Assembly: GCA_914767715.1 (NCBI GenBank)
Contig: OU612074.1
Location: 10,636,062-10,700,061 of the forward strand
Source of the DNA: Membranipora membranacea
Lineage: Eukaryota; Bryozoa; Gymnolaemata; Cheilostomatida; Membraniporidae
Direction of reading: 5' to 3'
Length of the DNA: 64,000 bases
Every line of letters begins with the position of its first letter. The stretch's first letter is position 1. Shown here piece after piece: positions 48,253 through 60,871 of this stretch. The notes under the pieces were generated by a model. The model saw nothing but the letters and a program-made list of their open reading frames with translations. It searched no databases and had not been told where the DNA came from. A program made the translations under genes and the position numbers.

Positions 48253-49807
48253 ATGAATAAGCTGATAGCTTTAATGTTCTTGGCTGCCGTCAGCGGTAAG
48301 TTTGCCATTGTTTGATTCGAAACTGCGACATACAATGCATCAACTGTTAGTGTGAGGCATCAAGCTATGAGATCGTTTATGTTGGTCATTTCTTCTTTGT
48401 AAAAAAAGAAGAAGCTAAGTGAATCCTTTTTTATAAAAATACCCGTGTATGTTGTTGTATCTTGCTAAAAGCTGAAAAATGGGAATTATGAATATATTTG
48501 AATACAGGTCTGACCGTAGCTCAATTAGAGTCACAGAGTGATGCAACAGGAAGCGATATAGCTGCAGTTCAACTTGATGGAGAGCAAAGAATGGATAGTC
48601 CTGAGAGAATTAGAGGTGAAGGAGAGCATAGAGGGCGCTGTAGGTGCGGGCCTGGGCGAAGACCCTTTGGTCAAAGAGGAAGTGAAGATATGGAGTCAAG
48701 AAGGGAACAGAGACTAATGGGACATGAGGCAAGAGGAAACGGAACAAGACCCTTTGGGCCAAATGGAGATGGAGATATGACAGAAGTTGAATGGATTGGA
48801 CTGAGAAGAAGATGTATGCGAATCATGGGACATGGCCAAAGTAAAAATGGTACCAGAAGCCATGGACCAAGCAAAGACGGTGGAGAGAATATGGAAGCTG
48901 GTGAAGGAATGGGAACAAGAAGAGATGGCATGCATCGTATGGGACATGGACCAAGAGGAAATAGCACTAGCCACAATAGGGAGGAGTACATGCTGAATGG
49001 TGAAGAAATGGGGCCAAGAGGAGAGGGCATGCGACCAAATGGACATGGACCAAGGAGAAATGGTACAAATCCCTTCCATTCAAGAGGCAATGGTACAAAA
49101 CCATTCCATTCAAGAGGCAATGGAACAAAACCATTCCATTCAAGAGGCAATGGAACAAAACCATTCCGCCTAAGCGGAGAGGGAGATATGCAAGAAAGTG
49201 AATTCATGGCATTAAGAAGAAGATGTATGAAAGTTATGGGACATGGACGAAGAGAGAATGGTACAAGAATCCACGGACCAAAAGGGGAAAGTGAAGGTAA
49301 TGTGAAGCTTGGCGAGGGACTTGAATCAAGAGATGGTATGAGACCAGTGGGAGATTGGCAAAAAGGTGAAGGTAGACCTAGAGAAGATGGAGAAATTGGC
49401 AGACCTCAAGGTGGCTACAGGGGAGGCTGCAGATGTCGATCAATGCATGGTCGAGGAGGACCATATCGTCAGGGTAGAGTTGAAGGCAGTAATCCAGACA
49501 CGCAGGTAAATTTATATTTTAAATATATGAAATTGTTTATTATTATTGAATGAAGGACCTACATCAAGATGTATCATGTAATATACAAAACCAATAACAA
49601 ACTTTAAAAATTGAGACACCATTATGTAGGTGTTAGATTCCCAGTGTCGATTATGTTAACATCACATGTGCCTCTGCCTGAACAAATAGGCCTGTGACAA
49701 AGCAGCAATTGCCTTGCTGTGAGCAGACTAGAACATAATCATAACTGTGGTTTTATTTATACTCTCAGGCACCCCAAACAGAAGATTCAGAGACAACATC
49801 AAACTGA
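48253..49807 (+). CDS. Family gene 8: secreted six-cysteine repeat glycoprotein, plus-strand subtype
   Basis: Coding exons 48253-48295 (MNKLIALMFLAAVS plus one base), 48508-49505 and 49769-49807 (APQTEDSETTSN, TGA), 359 aa. It has three HSRGNGTKPF repeats where gene 6 has two. It carries SKDGGEN and the plus-subtype marks (RRNGTNPF, LESRDGM, no RFNGTR block). The donor after the main exon is GTAAAT, slightly weaker than the GTAAGT of genes 6 and 10. I count 8 sequons. AATAAA at 49944-49949. Near twin of gene 10; they differ by scattered substitutions such as GQSKNGT against GQMKNGT. Complete and apparently functional. Confidence 0.9.
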
Positions 49808-49949
49808 AGACCGCTCGACATTCAAAGAGTGTGACTGGCTATATTTAATGTTATAATTTCAATTGTTTATAGTATTTATATGATCTCTTTTCTAATGATT
49901 GTATTTTATTCAGCTTTCTTCTTATTATTTGCAACTGGCGATCAATAAA

Positions 49950-52363
49950 ATGGTATTTGAACTGGAGGTTGCAAGTTGATTGATTGAAATTCTACTTGGA
50001 AATTATGCATAGCCATGGTGATTCTGAAGACAAGAAATTAAATCAGCAGAATTTACCAGCATAAATCAATTCCATGAAAATCCGCCAACAAATTTTAAAT
50101 AAATCCAATCAAGATATTTGTTTCATTTCAATAAGTTACCTTATTAACCGTAATAGAAACCCTGAGATGATCAGCTAAATTTAAACACCAATAATGAATG
50201 TCTACAGTTATCGCTACAATGGTTCCTTCCTCCATTATCAACATACAGGGAAACCAGGAAAAGCCATATTAAAATTAAGATGTTCGATACTTTCAAAGAA
50301 TTCAGAATGAATCCAAGTATATTGACACAGTGTTTCAGGCCTTTGTTACTAGGTTGTTGTTGTCACAAAGTCACTCATGGAGTTTAACACTTTCTGTGAA
50401 TTGGAAACTAAATTGTAAATATGGATTGTCATAAATTGCTGAGCAATATTATCTAGCTTACTGATTATTCTAATAACAACAAATGATAATGATGAATGCA
50501 TCTCACTTGTTGAATGTGAAATTTTATGGAGGGAAATCATCATGATGTAGAGCTCCAGACCAATTTTATATTTACAATTAATTTATATATTGCACCGCAT
50601 TGTTTATAAATATTTTCACCATATGGCATCAAACTTTCTGATATATGGAGAAAAAAATAAAACCTATCCTATCCAATCTCATCTCAACTCATCCCGTCCC
50701 GCCCCATCCAATCCCGTTCATGCCTTCACCAGCTTGAGGTGACAAACATCTATTAGTTCATTAATGACAGCAAGTGCAGTATTATTGGATTGACACCTGA
50801 TCCTTGTTCAAATAGAGAATGGAATGCCTAAAATCCATGTAACTACCAAACTTCGTTGCACTTGCAGAATCAAAATTGACCCATCAAGGAGCTGTCTTTT
50901 TAATTCCAGGGGTAAATATCTGGTGCCCAGCGTACAATATTGAATTATTCAAGCTATTTATATTTACAGCTATTCTTTTATCTTTCTATATAGGAGTACA
51001 ACATAGCATCAGACTTTTCTGCAAACAAAACCTCGGTACATATTTGAGGATTTCTGAATACTCTATCGATTTCTTTGTAATCATGGAATCATGATACATA
51101 CACATGGTGTTGGGTGGATTTGATTTCCAGAAGAATTATCCACCAATATCACTAACAGTTTAGGCAAAATATGAGCTATAATGGTACAAATGGTAGATTG
51201 GATACAATCTAGCATAATACACCCAATCGGTTCAGTTTGAACATTGAACTTCTCTGAGAAGTACAGGGCCACATTGACCAAAAAAAAACAAGTAAATATA
51301 GCCAAGAAATGATTGAAAAGATCGAAATTGCCCTGTTGGTGTTGAGAAAACACTAGTCTGACAAGCCAATTTGCATCGTATATATTGACCTCCTTCAAAG
51401 CAGCTTCTGTTTTCCTTCTTATCAATAATTGTATTCAGCAGAAAAACTAGACAATTAAATCTTTTTTTCACTTCTTGGTACTGGAACTTGGTAATTGTTT
51501 ATTTTCATTTCTCTATCAAACCAAGGTTCGATAACATAGAAATTTTGTGCTCATTTTACTTAATATAAATGCTGCCGTTGTTAAAAATCTGAAAAAAAGT
51601 TTCTTTAGCGTTTCTGGGTCCGGAATATTTCTGATCAGTATTTGATTCATAAAATATTAGCACGGCAAGATCATCAAAACTAATGCGACTAAACAGTGGA
51701 TGAAGCTGGCTTCTAGAAATATATTCAGAATGTTTGGCACAGCTAGAAAAAATAACTTTGAGTGATTTTGAGTGTTTTTGAGTAATTTTGGATGACTTTG
51801 AGTGACTTGGAGACAAAAACATAAAGACACATAATCATATTTTTGGGTGTATTTTGAAATCCTTGGTTGTAATATATAGTTTTAATACCATTCATAATTC
51901 TATTACCATTCATTTTGTTATGTGTTTTTTGCCCTTTATTTCATTTTTGGGGATTATCAATACAGTGAAGCTCCTAATAACGCTGCTAGAAAAATTAATA
52001 CATTGGTGCTTTAACTTTACAACTTTATTGGTGTTTTATTATTGTAAAGGCTCTTTTCATTGGCCTTCCTTTAGTATTCATCTGCTTTCCTTTCCTTTCA
52101 TTTGTGTTTTGGATGTGAAACCAAGAAGTTTGCTAAGCCTCTATCTAGTAGAAGGTAACTGCATTCTTATAATGGATTATCAAATGCCTCGAGCGGATTA
52201 ATAAGAATTCTGATGAGTGTATTTTGTTGTGATAGTCAAATTGTGGCTTCCATTTCTTTTCTACATTACCACACAATCATATTGTATAACATATTCATCT
52301 CGATGATGATGTCTGACCTATATGGACTAAGTTTGAACACAAAACCTCCAGTTTCAAACCAAT
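49950..52363. other. Region between convergent genes 8 and 9
   Basis: Shared 3' flanks and unit boundary; nearly identical to 60872 onward in the next unit. No gene called. Confidence 0.5.
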
Positions 52364-52532
52364 TTTATAGATTCCCAGTTTCATGTAAAAATAATAGTCT
52401 AAGTCATAACAAATATTTCAACGTTTCATAATTTTATAATTTTTATATTTTAGTTATATAACAATCATTATAAACCAGTGAAAGTATAGTAATAAATATA
52501 ATCATTCTTAATCTTTGATTGCCAAGCAGTCA

Positions 52533-54275
52533 TCAGTTGGCTATGGTCTCTGAATCTTCTGTTTGGGGTGTCTAAAAGTAGAAATAATACCATCGATCAT
52601 GATTATATTGGTCTATCCAGTCAACTGGAGGGCGTTTGCTGATATTTAATAGGCTTGTCCTTTTAGGCAAAAGAAAAGTGATGGTTATATAATTGACACA
52701 GGCAACATGACAACCACATCAGACAATTAATCTCAATGTTTCAAATTTGGCATTGGTTTTGCAAATTGCATGGATTTTTTTCTAAATGCATAGTGTGGGT
52801 GATTCATTAAAATAAGATAAATTTATTGAAACATTTCATAATATAACTTTACCTGCATATCCGGTTTACTGCCTTCCACTCGTCCCTCACGATATGGTCC
52901 TCCTCTACCATGCATTGATCGACATCCGCAGCCCCCGTGGCCTTCTCGAGATCTACCAAATTCACCATCTTCTCTAGGTCCAACACCTTCACCTCCGTTT
53001 GGCCTATGGGATCTTGTACCGTTGAATCTTTGCCAATCTCCCATTGGTCGTATACCATCTCTGACTGGTTCAAGTCCCTCGCTCAGCTCGACATCACCAT
53101 CTCTTTCTCCTTTTGATCCATGGGATCTTGTACCATCCCCTCTTCGCCCATGTCCCATAACTCTCATACAACTCCTTCTTAATGCCATGAATTCACTTTC
53201 CTGCATATCTCCCTCACCGCTTAGGCGGAATGGTCTTGTTCCATTTCCTCTTGAGTGGAAGGGTCTTGTACCATTTCCTCTCGAATGGAACGGTTTTGTT
53301 CCATTTCCTCTTGGTCCATGTCCATTTGATCGCATGCCCTCTCCTCTTTGGCCTATTCCTTCCCCATTCAGTCTGTATTCCTCTCTATTTTGGCTTGTGC
53401 TATTTCCTCTTGGTCCATGTCCCATACGATGCATGCCATCTCTTCTTGTTCCCATTCCTTCACCAGCTTCCATATTTTCTACTCCATCTTTGCTTGGTCT
53501 ATGGCTTCTGGTACCATTTTTCATTTGCCCATGTCCCATGATACGCATACATCTTCTTCTTAGTCCCATCCATTCACCTTCTGTCATATCTCCATCCCCA
53601 TTTTGGCCAAATGGTCTTGTACCATTTCCTCTTGCTTCACGTCCCATCAGTCTCTGTTCCCTTCTCGACTCAGAATCTTCACTTCCTCTGCGTCCAAAGG
53701 GTCTTCGACCTGGTCCGCACCTACAGCGTCCTCCACGCTCTCCTTCACCTCTCACTCTCTCAGGACTATCCATTGTCTGCTCTCCATCAAGTAGAACTGC
53801 GTCCATATCACTTCCTGTTGCATCATTCTGTGATTCTTGAGCTGTTACGGTCAGACCTTAAAACAAATACCCCCGAAATTTCAAAGATTGTTAGCTACCT
53901 AAATTTAAGCTGATTGAGAGATGCATGACATTACCGCGCAAGTTGTAATTATTAGTCATCACAGTAGGCATCACATACAGTATTGATCAGGTGCCAATAC
54001 AGGTTATATATGATGTTCTTTACAACCTTAGATATTTGTAGAAGAAAAACTGAAAGCAGTTAGTCTTCATGAGTGCGCCTCCGGAAGGCTAAAAGGAATA
54101 TTTGCTGAGAGATTGTGCACCCGTTTTGCTTTTGCAAATGACAATACACTCTCATTGCATGGATTTATCAAATATTATTATTTTGATAGTAAAATAGCAA
54201 ATATTGAAGATTAATAGAAATAGCAAACTTACCGATAACAGATGCCAGAAACAGGAACGTGATCAACTTATTCAT
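52533..54275 (-). CDS. Family gene 9: secreted repeat glycoprotein, short form
   Basis: Coding exons on minus: 54275-54233 (MNKLITFLFLASVI plus one base), 53856-52853, 52571-52533 (TPQTEDSETIAN, TGA), 361 aa. Organisation as genes 5 and 7, with one 29-residue repeat and two HSRGNGTRPF repeats. Changes of note: the C-terminal CxC pair reads CGCRSMHG in place of CRCRSMHG, and module b reads LRRSCMRVMGHG. All six cysteines remain. I count 7 sequons, with the Asn of the RGNGTRSH sequon changed to Asp. TATAAA instead of AATAAA at 52369-52364. No frame lesion. Confidence 0.88.
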
Positions 54276-54447
54276 TATCTGTAATGCAGAAATGAGATAC
54301 TTGTTAGCCTGAATATAAAATAATTTATATCATGAGTATTGTGCAATAATAATCGAATGCCATGAGTAGAACTTTGATAAACAGAAGAAATAGTCTGTTA
54401 AGGACGAAATGACTGCCAATAAAGGAGTTAAAAAGTGTTTTATTTGA

Positions 54448-54573
54448 ACTCACCTTTATTTCTTTATCAGTATGAACAAATGTCAGTTCTCAAAACAAGT
54501 GTGATCATAACCTGAGATCTGGGCCTTTTTATTGGAGCCAGTTACCATGGCCACGTTAATCCCTGGTTCCCAT
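54448..54573 (-). promoter_or_regulatory. Gene 9 promoter and noncoding exon 1
   Basis: On minus: CCATGGTAAC at 54541-54550, a degraded partner (ATGGGAAC) near 54566-54573, TATA-like CCAATAAAAA at 54527-54536, noncoding exon ending at 54454 with donor GTGAGT. Confidence 0.58.
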
Positions 54574-54639
54574 CAGAAGCTTATTGTTAGGCTCAGTATG
54601 AGTTTGCAGTTTTGCTATTAACCATGATGCCCTGAGATG

Positions 54640-57600
54640 AGGTGGGTATGAACTATTTTCGGCAACACAGACAACAATAATATAATCAGCAATACTTCAG
54701 TTGCCGTTTTTGCAGTTAGACAGTGTTTTTCTCAATGTTTTTTTTGTGTGAGGATATGACTTTACCATAGAATGCTTGTGGGAGTCGCAAGGGTCAGTGT
54801 GCACTGTGTTATTTGAGGGCTAAAGTGTGTGTTAATTGATGCTAGATATATACCTCTGATTTCTTTGCTGCTTGGAGTTATACTAGCATGAAAATTTCAC
54901 AACATCTGTGGCTTGTCTCCATTTTACATCGCATATATAAAGTCTGCATATCACCTGCAATCAATAGTTACAAAATGGTATTCACTGCAAGTTGGCATCA
55001 TACTCAAAGAAAAATATAAAAGGTCAATAAATTGATTATTTTTCAAAAAGAATTCATTTAGGGTCTGATAGGTGGGAGCACCTTTAGCTCATTTGCTCAT
55101 CATCGTATTATGTGTACTTCATGTGAGAGATTGCGGTTAAGTAAGGTAAAGCTTTTGATCACAATTTTTCCTCTGCCCCTAGCAAGTTCAATGGAACAAG
55201 TAGCCAGCATGGTTCAATGCAACTACACCATGCCCGCTGATAACAAAATCTTCTCACATGGTAGTGGCCAGTAGCGAATGACCATCCAATGCATCTTCTT
55301 GTAACAACAGGGAGTATGAGACTGCTGTAAGTTTATAAATTTAGTCAGGTATCATTGTCCTCAATACATGGTTGAAGGAAAAGGAAAAGTTAAAGTTATA
55401 AAATGCAGGAGAAAATTAATGTCATTTTGCATCAGTATTAGTATTATTATAGGGCTTGCAATCACCAGTCCAATGTTGCAAATTTAGTTTGATGTTTACC
55501 TCATTCTTTCACTTTAGAATGAGGTTATCATTTAAAATCATGAAAATCACAGGTAGTACTGAGTTGTCTTTGGATAATCCGAATCAATACAATGGTATTT
55601 ACAGGAGAGAAACCAGATAAAATTGTCAAGCTAAGTTTCTTGTTCTTAATAATTATAGTAAAACAGCAAATGAGATCATGTTGTGGTGTTTAATTCACTG
55701 TCTAACACTAACACTCTCTAAGTTTTCACAAGGATCTATCTCAAACGGTAACAGAAGCTGAATAACTTTGAGCTTCTTTGGGAGAGATTGACCTGAAGTA
55801 TGGCAATGCATCTACATCAATGTGATCCATATCAATTATCAGATACCTGATTGTGCAAAAATGCTGAATCATGATGGACCAGAGCTGAGATATAAGAGAT
55901 GAGCGGCTGCAGATAATAATAGAACACATAAAAAACATACATCAGAATTAATGGGACTTACAGCTTTACTCTGACGCTCCAAGATGAATATTGACGTAAG
56001 GTTAAGGTGACCAGGAGACATTATTCTATTACTGGCTAGAAAAAGTACAGTGTCATGATTTAATCTTTAACTTGTTCAGACAGACAGTACGGATGAAGAA
56101 ATTAAAGTCCAGCTTAAAACGAGAGGTTACAAAACTAGGTGGAATGGGGTTTCATTGTCGCCTGTAACATTACAGAAAAAGTCCAGGTCTATATGGGCAG
56201 CAGCCAGTTTTATGAGAGCATCGTAGTAGAGGGTTTGTTAGGGCAGCCCATAATTTGTACAAAGGCATACTTTGGGTATTTAGTCCAATCCAAAACTTTG
56301 GTGAAGTGACATGTGTGGCATGTGCTTTATGGGACATGTCTCACAGCACTACAAGCAGCATCTATGGTTTTGAGTGCTTTGTGACATGTCCGATACAGCA
56401 CCTACCACAAACCTGTCAACAGCAACAGTTTTAAGTGCCATCCAAAACAGCATACAGTTTTGTAATGAGCAGTGAAATGACTGGCCGTAGGCTAAAGGTG
56501 AGGCTGCGAATGCCTGTCTCTGTTACAACTCACAAAATATAACAATTATCACAATATGCGGTTTTTGTATTGGCCACAGTCTCAAACCTCAATTTAGAGT
56601 CCAGTCAACATACTATGTGGGCAATGTATTTTTTTGATAATATCCTTGCGTGAGATAAGAAACATCAGGTTCTCAGTAGAACTTTTTCCGCTCAGTGCGC
56701 ATCCAAATACTGAATTATGTTTGAAAATGTGTGTAAAGAAGCCCCAGGAGTTGGCCCAAGTGGTTGTAGAGCCATAGCTTTGAGGGCAAGCGGTTTGATT
56801 TTCAAAATCCGCTGCACTTCATGCACTGATGGGTCGATTATGGTCCCTAAGGCTTGTCTAACCGGATTTAGAACAAAGAGTAATTTGGGTCAGTCATCGC
56901 AACCTTGCCCTGGAGGATACCTATATTTTGCTGCCAATGTGGACTGTTGTTAACTATCTGATATGCTACAAACGTTTACTCTGGTTGTTGATTTTCTAAC
57001 AAGAATATCGACCTATAAAAATATTGTTTCATTGATAAGAATAACGATATGATAGTTTGAATTCCCCTTATGCTTCTAACTTCTTTTACAAATATAATAC
57101 ATAGCTACACGATTTCATCGTGCTGCTTCCTTAACTGTTTCCCTGATATGAGATCAGCAACCGACAATTGCTTTGACCAGCTGAAAAAAAGTTTCTCATT
57201 CTCAAGTTATTTGCTGGCCCTATTGACTTGCTTGACCTCTTTGAGACAACATCACCCTATATTTAAAAGCTCCATCAGCTTCAGTCAAAAATTCAAAAAC
57301 TTTAACTCAATATTTCTATGTTATTCTTTTTAAGATAGTGCTTGGCGATAAATCAGACGTGGTGCATGAAACCCATGAATTTGGAAAGCACCATAGAAAA
57401 TCGTGTGCAGACTACCTCAGAGACTATCAATGCATATCGCGGTCAGAAGCAACAAAACTCCATGTCACCTAGTTTTGCTTTTGTCTTTCATAGCTGTTGG
57501 TATGTTCTTTATTTGAAAAAGAATAGGATACTAATACTGTACTTATCCCAGACAAGAATAGAATAATGTCCTTTTGTCACCTCAAATTTGCCTCGACAAT

Positions 57601-58757
57601 TATCTTTGAGCTTCAGAGCAAAGCTGTTTACCCCATTAATCTTTAATTATGTGTTCTATAATTATATTTAGTTGCTACTCTCCGTGATCTCAGATCTGGT
57701 CCAACATGATTCAGCATTTCTGCAGCAGGAGGTTATTGATAATCTATGATGTAGATCCTTTTGATGTGGATGCATGGCCATTCTTCAACTCCATTGTTTA
57801 ATGCTGGAAAGAAGCTCAACATTGCCCAGCTTCCCTTACATTCGCCGCTTCAGATAGATCTTTGTAAAACATCAAGCAGAGAGTAAATCAAGTTAGCACT
57901 ATAGCACTATTCCATTTGATGCTTTACTATATTAAGAGCAGGAAACTAGGCTTGACAATTTTATCCGTGTAATACAATATAATACAGTTACTCCCCTGTA
58001 AATATCAAAATATTGACTCGGTTTTCCCAATGAGAAGTCAGCCCTGCCTGTGATTTTCATGGTTTCACTATACAAGGAGAAACATTCCTTTACAAAAAAA
58101 TCTGTCTTGGTATTTGAACCAGGATAACATGATAAATCAAAGAGGTAAATTTTAAACTGGATTTGGAAATCTCAATATTGGAATAGTCATTTATACTGTC
58201 ACTGATACTGTTGCATGATGATATTTATTTTGCTGAGCCTTCTCCAACTGCACTCATTTATCACCCAACTCATAACGTCCTTCTGCAAAGCTTTGAAAAA
58301 TGCCTGACTTAACATTTAAACTCACAGACATACACTTCATGTTGCTTCAAGTAGGTACAATTAAAGATCGTTTGCAGCTGGCAACTATGCTGTGAGTAGA
58401 TTGTTGAACCTTTTCATCAGTAGCATGAAAATGGAATAATACGTTGACTTGCAGGGCATACTATTTTGCAGTTTTCAATATAATGTGATAAATTCATACT
58501 TGATATATGCAATCTCAAATCGAGAAAAGTCACAGACGTTGCTTAATTGTGAGACTCCAAGCAACAACTATGAAGTCTATAGTATATCTTTCGCATCAAA
58601 TGGTGTACATTTGATTCTTTCAGATTATACCATCATTCTATGTGAAACGCATATCCTAGCGAAAAATGCCGTGATAAAAACACTATGTAATTGCAAAAAT
58701 GGCAGCTGATAATCTGCTGATCATGTCAATGAATGTTATTTGTGTTGCCAATAATAG
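54640..58757. other. Region between divergent genes 9 and 10
   Basis: Third copy of the inter-pair block, with the inverted segments and old SINE-A (about 56740-56930). No coding region is supported. Confidence 0.55.
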
Positions 58758-58959
58758 CTCATACACACGCCATCCCAAGACATCAATAGAGTTCAAACTG
58801 CAGACGAAAACTCATTATGAGCCTAACAACAGGCTCTCCATGGTAACCAGTGATTAGTACGGCCATGGTAACTGGCTACAATAAAAGGGAGGAGGTCTCA
58901 GAATACAAGCACACTTGTTTTGAGAACTGAGATCTTTTCCCACTTGCAAAGAAACAAAG
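58758..58959 (+). promoter_or_regulatory. Gene 10 promoter and noncoding exon 1
   Basis: The distal block reads CACACGCCATCCCAAGACAT, with the CGTCA core changed to CGCCA. Paired CCATGGTAAC at 58838-58847 and 58863-58872 (25 bp), ACAATAAAAGGG at 58878-58889, noncoding exon ending at 58959 with donor GTGAGT. Confidence 0.63.
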
Positions 58960-59174
58960 GTGAGTTAAATACTCTATTGGCAGTCGTTTATTTCTCAACA
59001 GACTATTTCTTCAGTTTAGCAAAGTTTTGCTCAGTGCATTCAATAATGATGGCTCATTTCTCTACTGAATGATAAAGTTATTTTTTATGTTATTATTATA
59101 GTTACTATATCATTTATAACTTTAAGTTAACAAGTATATTATTTCTGCATTACAGATAAGAGAAGATACAAATT

Positions 59175-60729
59175 ATGATTAAGCTGATAGTGTTCCTGTT
59201 CTTGGCTGCCGTCAGCGGTAAGTTTGCCATCGTTTTATTTGAAACTGCGACATACATTTCATCAACTGTTAGTGTGAGGCATCAAGCTATGAGATCGTTT
59301 ATGTTGGTCATTTCTTCTTTGTAAAAAAAGAAGAAGCTTAGTGAATCCTTTTTTATAAAAATACTCATGTATGTTGTTGTATCTTGCTAAAAGCTGAAAA
59401 ATCGGAATTATGAATATATTTGATTACAGGTCTGACCGTAGCTCAATTAGAGTCACAGAGTGATGCAACAGGAAGCGATATAGCTGCAGTTCAACCTGAT
59501 GGAGAGCAAAGAATGGATAGTCCTGAGAGAATTAGAGGTGAAGGAGAGCATAGAGGGCGCTGTAGGTGCGGGCCTGGACGAAGACCCTTTGGTCAAAGAG
59601 GAAGTGAAGATATGGAGTCAAGAAGGGAACAGAGACTAATGGGACATGAGGCAAGAGGAAACGGAACAAGACCCTTTGGGCCAAATGGAGATGGAGATAT
59701 GACAGAAGTTGAATGGATTGGACTGAGAAGAAGATGTATGCGAATCATGGGACATGGCCAAATGAAAAATGGTACCAGAAGCCCTGGACCAAGCGAAGAC
59801 GGTGGAGAGAATATGGAAGCTGGTGAAGGAATGGGAACAAGAAGAGATGGCATGCATCGTATGGGACATGGACCAAGAGGAAATAGCACTAGCCACAATA
59901 GGGAGGAGTACATGCTGAATGGTGCAGGAATGGGGCCAAGAGGAGAGGGCATGCGACCAAATGGACATGGACCAAGAAGAAATGGTACAAATCCCTTCCA
60001 TTCAAGAGGCAATGGTACAAAACCATTCCATTCAAGAGGCAATGGAACAAAACCATTCTATTCAAGAGGCAATGGAACAAAACCATTCCGCCTAAGCGGA
60101 GAGGGAGATATGCCAGAAAGTGAATTCATGGCATTAAGAAGAAGATGTATGAAAGTTATGGGACATGGACGAAGAGAGAATGGTACAAGATTCCACGGAC
60201 CAAAAGGAGAAAGTGAAGGTAATGTGAAGCTTGGCGAGGGACTTGAATCAAGAGATGGTATGCGACCAGTGGGAGATTGGCAAAAAGGTGAAGGTAGACC
60301 TAGAGAAGATGGAGAAATTGGCAGACCTCAAGGTGGCCACAGGGGAGGCTGCAGATGTCGATCAATGCATGGTCGAGGAGGACCATATCGTGAGGGTAGA
60401 GTTGAAGGCAGTAATCCAGACACGCAGGTAAGTTTATATTTTAAATATATCAAATTGTTTATTATTATTAAATGAAGGACCTACATCAAGATTTATCATG
60501 TAATATACAAAACTAATAACAAACTTTAAAAGTTGAGATTCCATTATGTAGGTGTTAGATTCCCAGTGTCGATTATGTAAACATCACATGTGCCTCTGCC
60601 TGAACAAATAGGCCTGAGACAAAGCAGCAATTGCCTTGCTGTGAGCAGACTAGAACATAATCATAACTGTGGTTTTATTTATACTCTCAGGCACCCCAAA
60701 CAGAAGATTCAGAGACAACATCAAACTGA
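59175..60729 (+). CDS. Family gene 10: secreted six-cysteine repeat glycoprotein, plus-strand subtype
   Basis: Coding exons 59175-59217 (MIKLIVFLFLAAVS plus one base), 59430-60427 and 60691-60729 (APQTEDSETTSN, TGA), 359 aa. Three HSRGNGTKPF-type repeats, one with Tyr (PFYSRGNGT). Plus-subtype marks as in genes 6 and 8. Substitutions against gene 8 include Q-to-P in the acidic start (VQPDGEQ), SPGPSEDGG for SHGPSKDGG, LNGAGMG for LNGEEMG and MPESEF for MQESEF. I count 8 sequons. All splice sites are consensus. AATAAA at 60866-60871. Complete. Confidence 0.9.
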
Positions 60730-60871
60730 GGACCGCTGGACAATCAAAGAGTGTGAATGGCTATATTTAATGTTATAATTTCAATTGTTTATAGTATTTA
60801 TATGATCTCCTTTCTAATGATTGTGTTTTATTCAGCTTTCTTCTTTTTATTTGCAACTGGCGATCAATAAA

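Larger units (their letters stand above)
39889..50729. repeat. Segmental duplication unit 2 (genes 7 and 8)
   Basis: 10841 bp from marker to marker, colinear with units 1 and 3. The part to the right of gene 8 is almost identical to unit 3. Confidence 0.88.

Noticed and set aside
53022-53840. 272-codon antisense frame over gene 9
   Set aside because: Same cause; the minus-strand frame has a signal peptide exon, splice sites and conserved domains.
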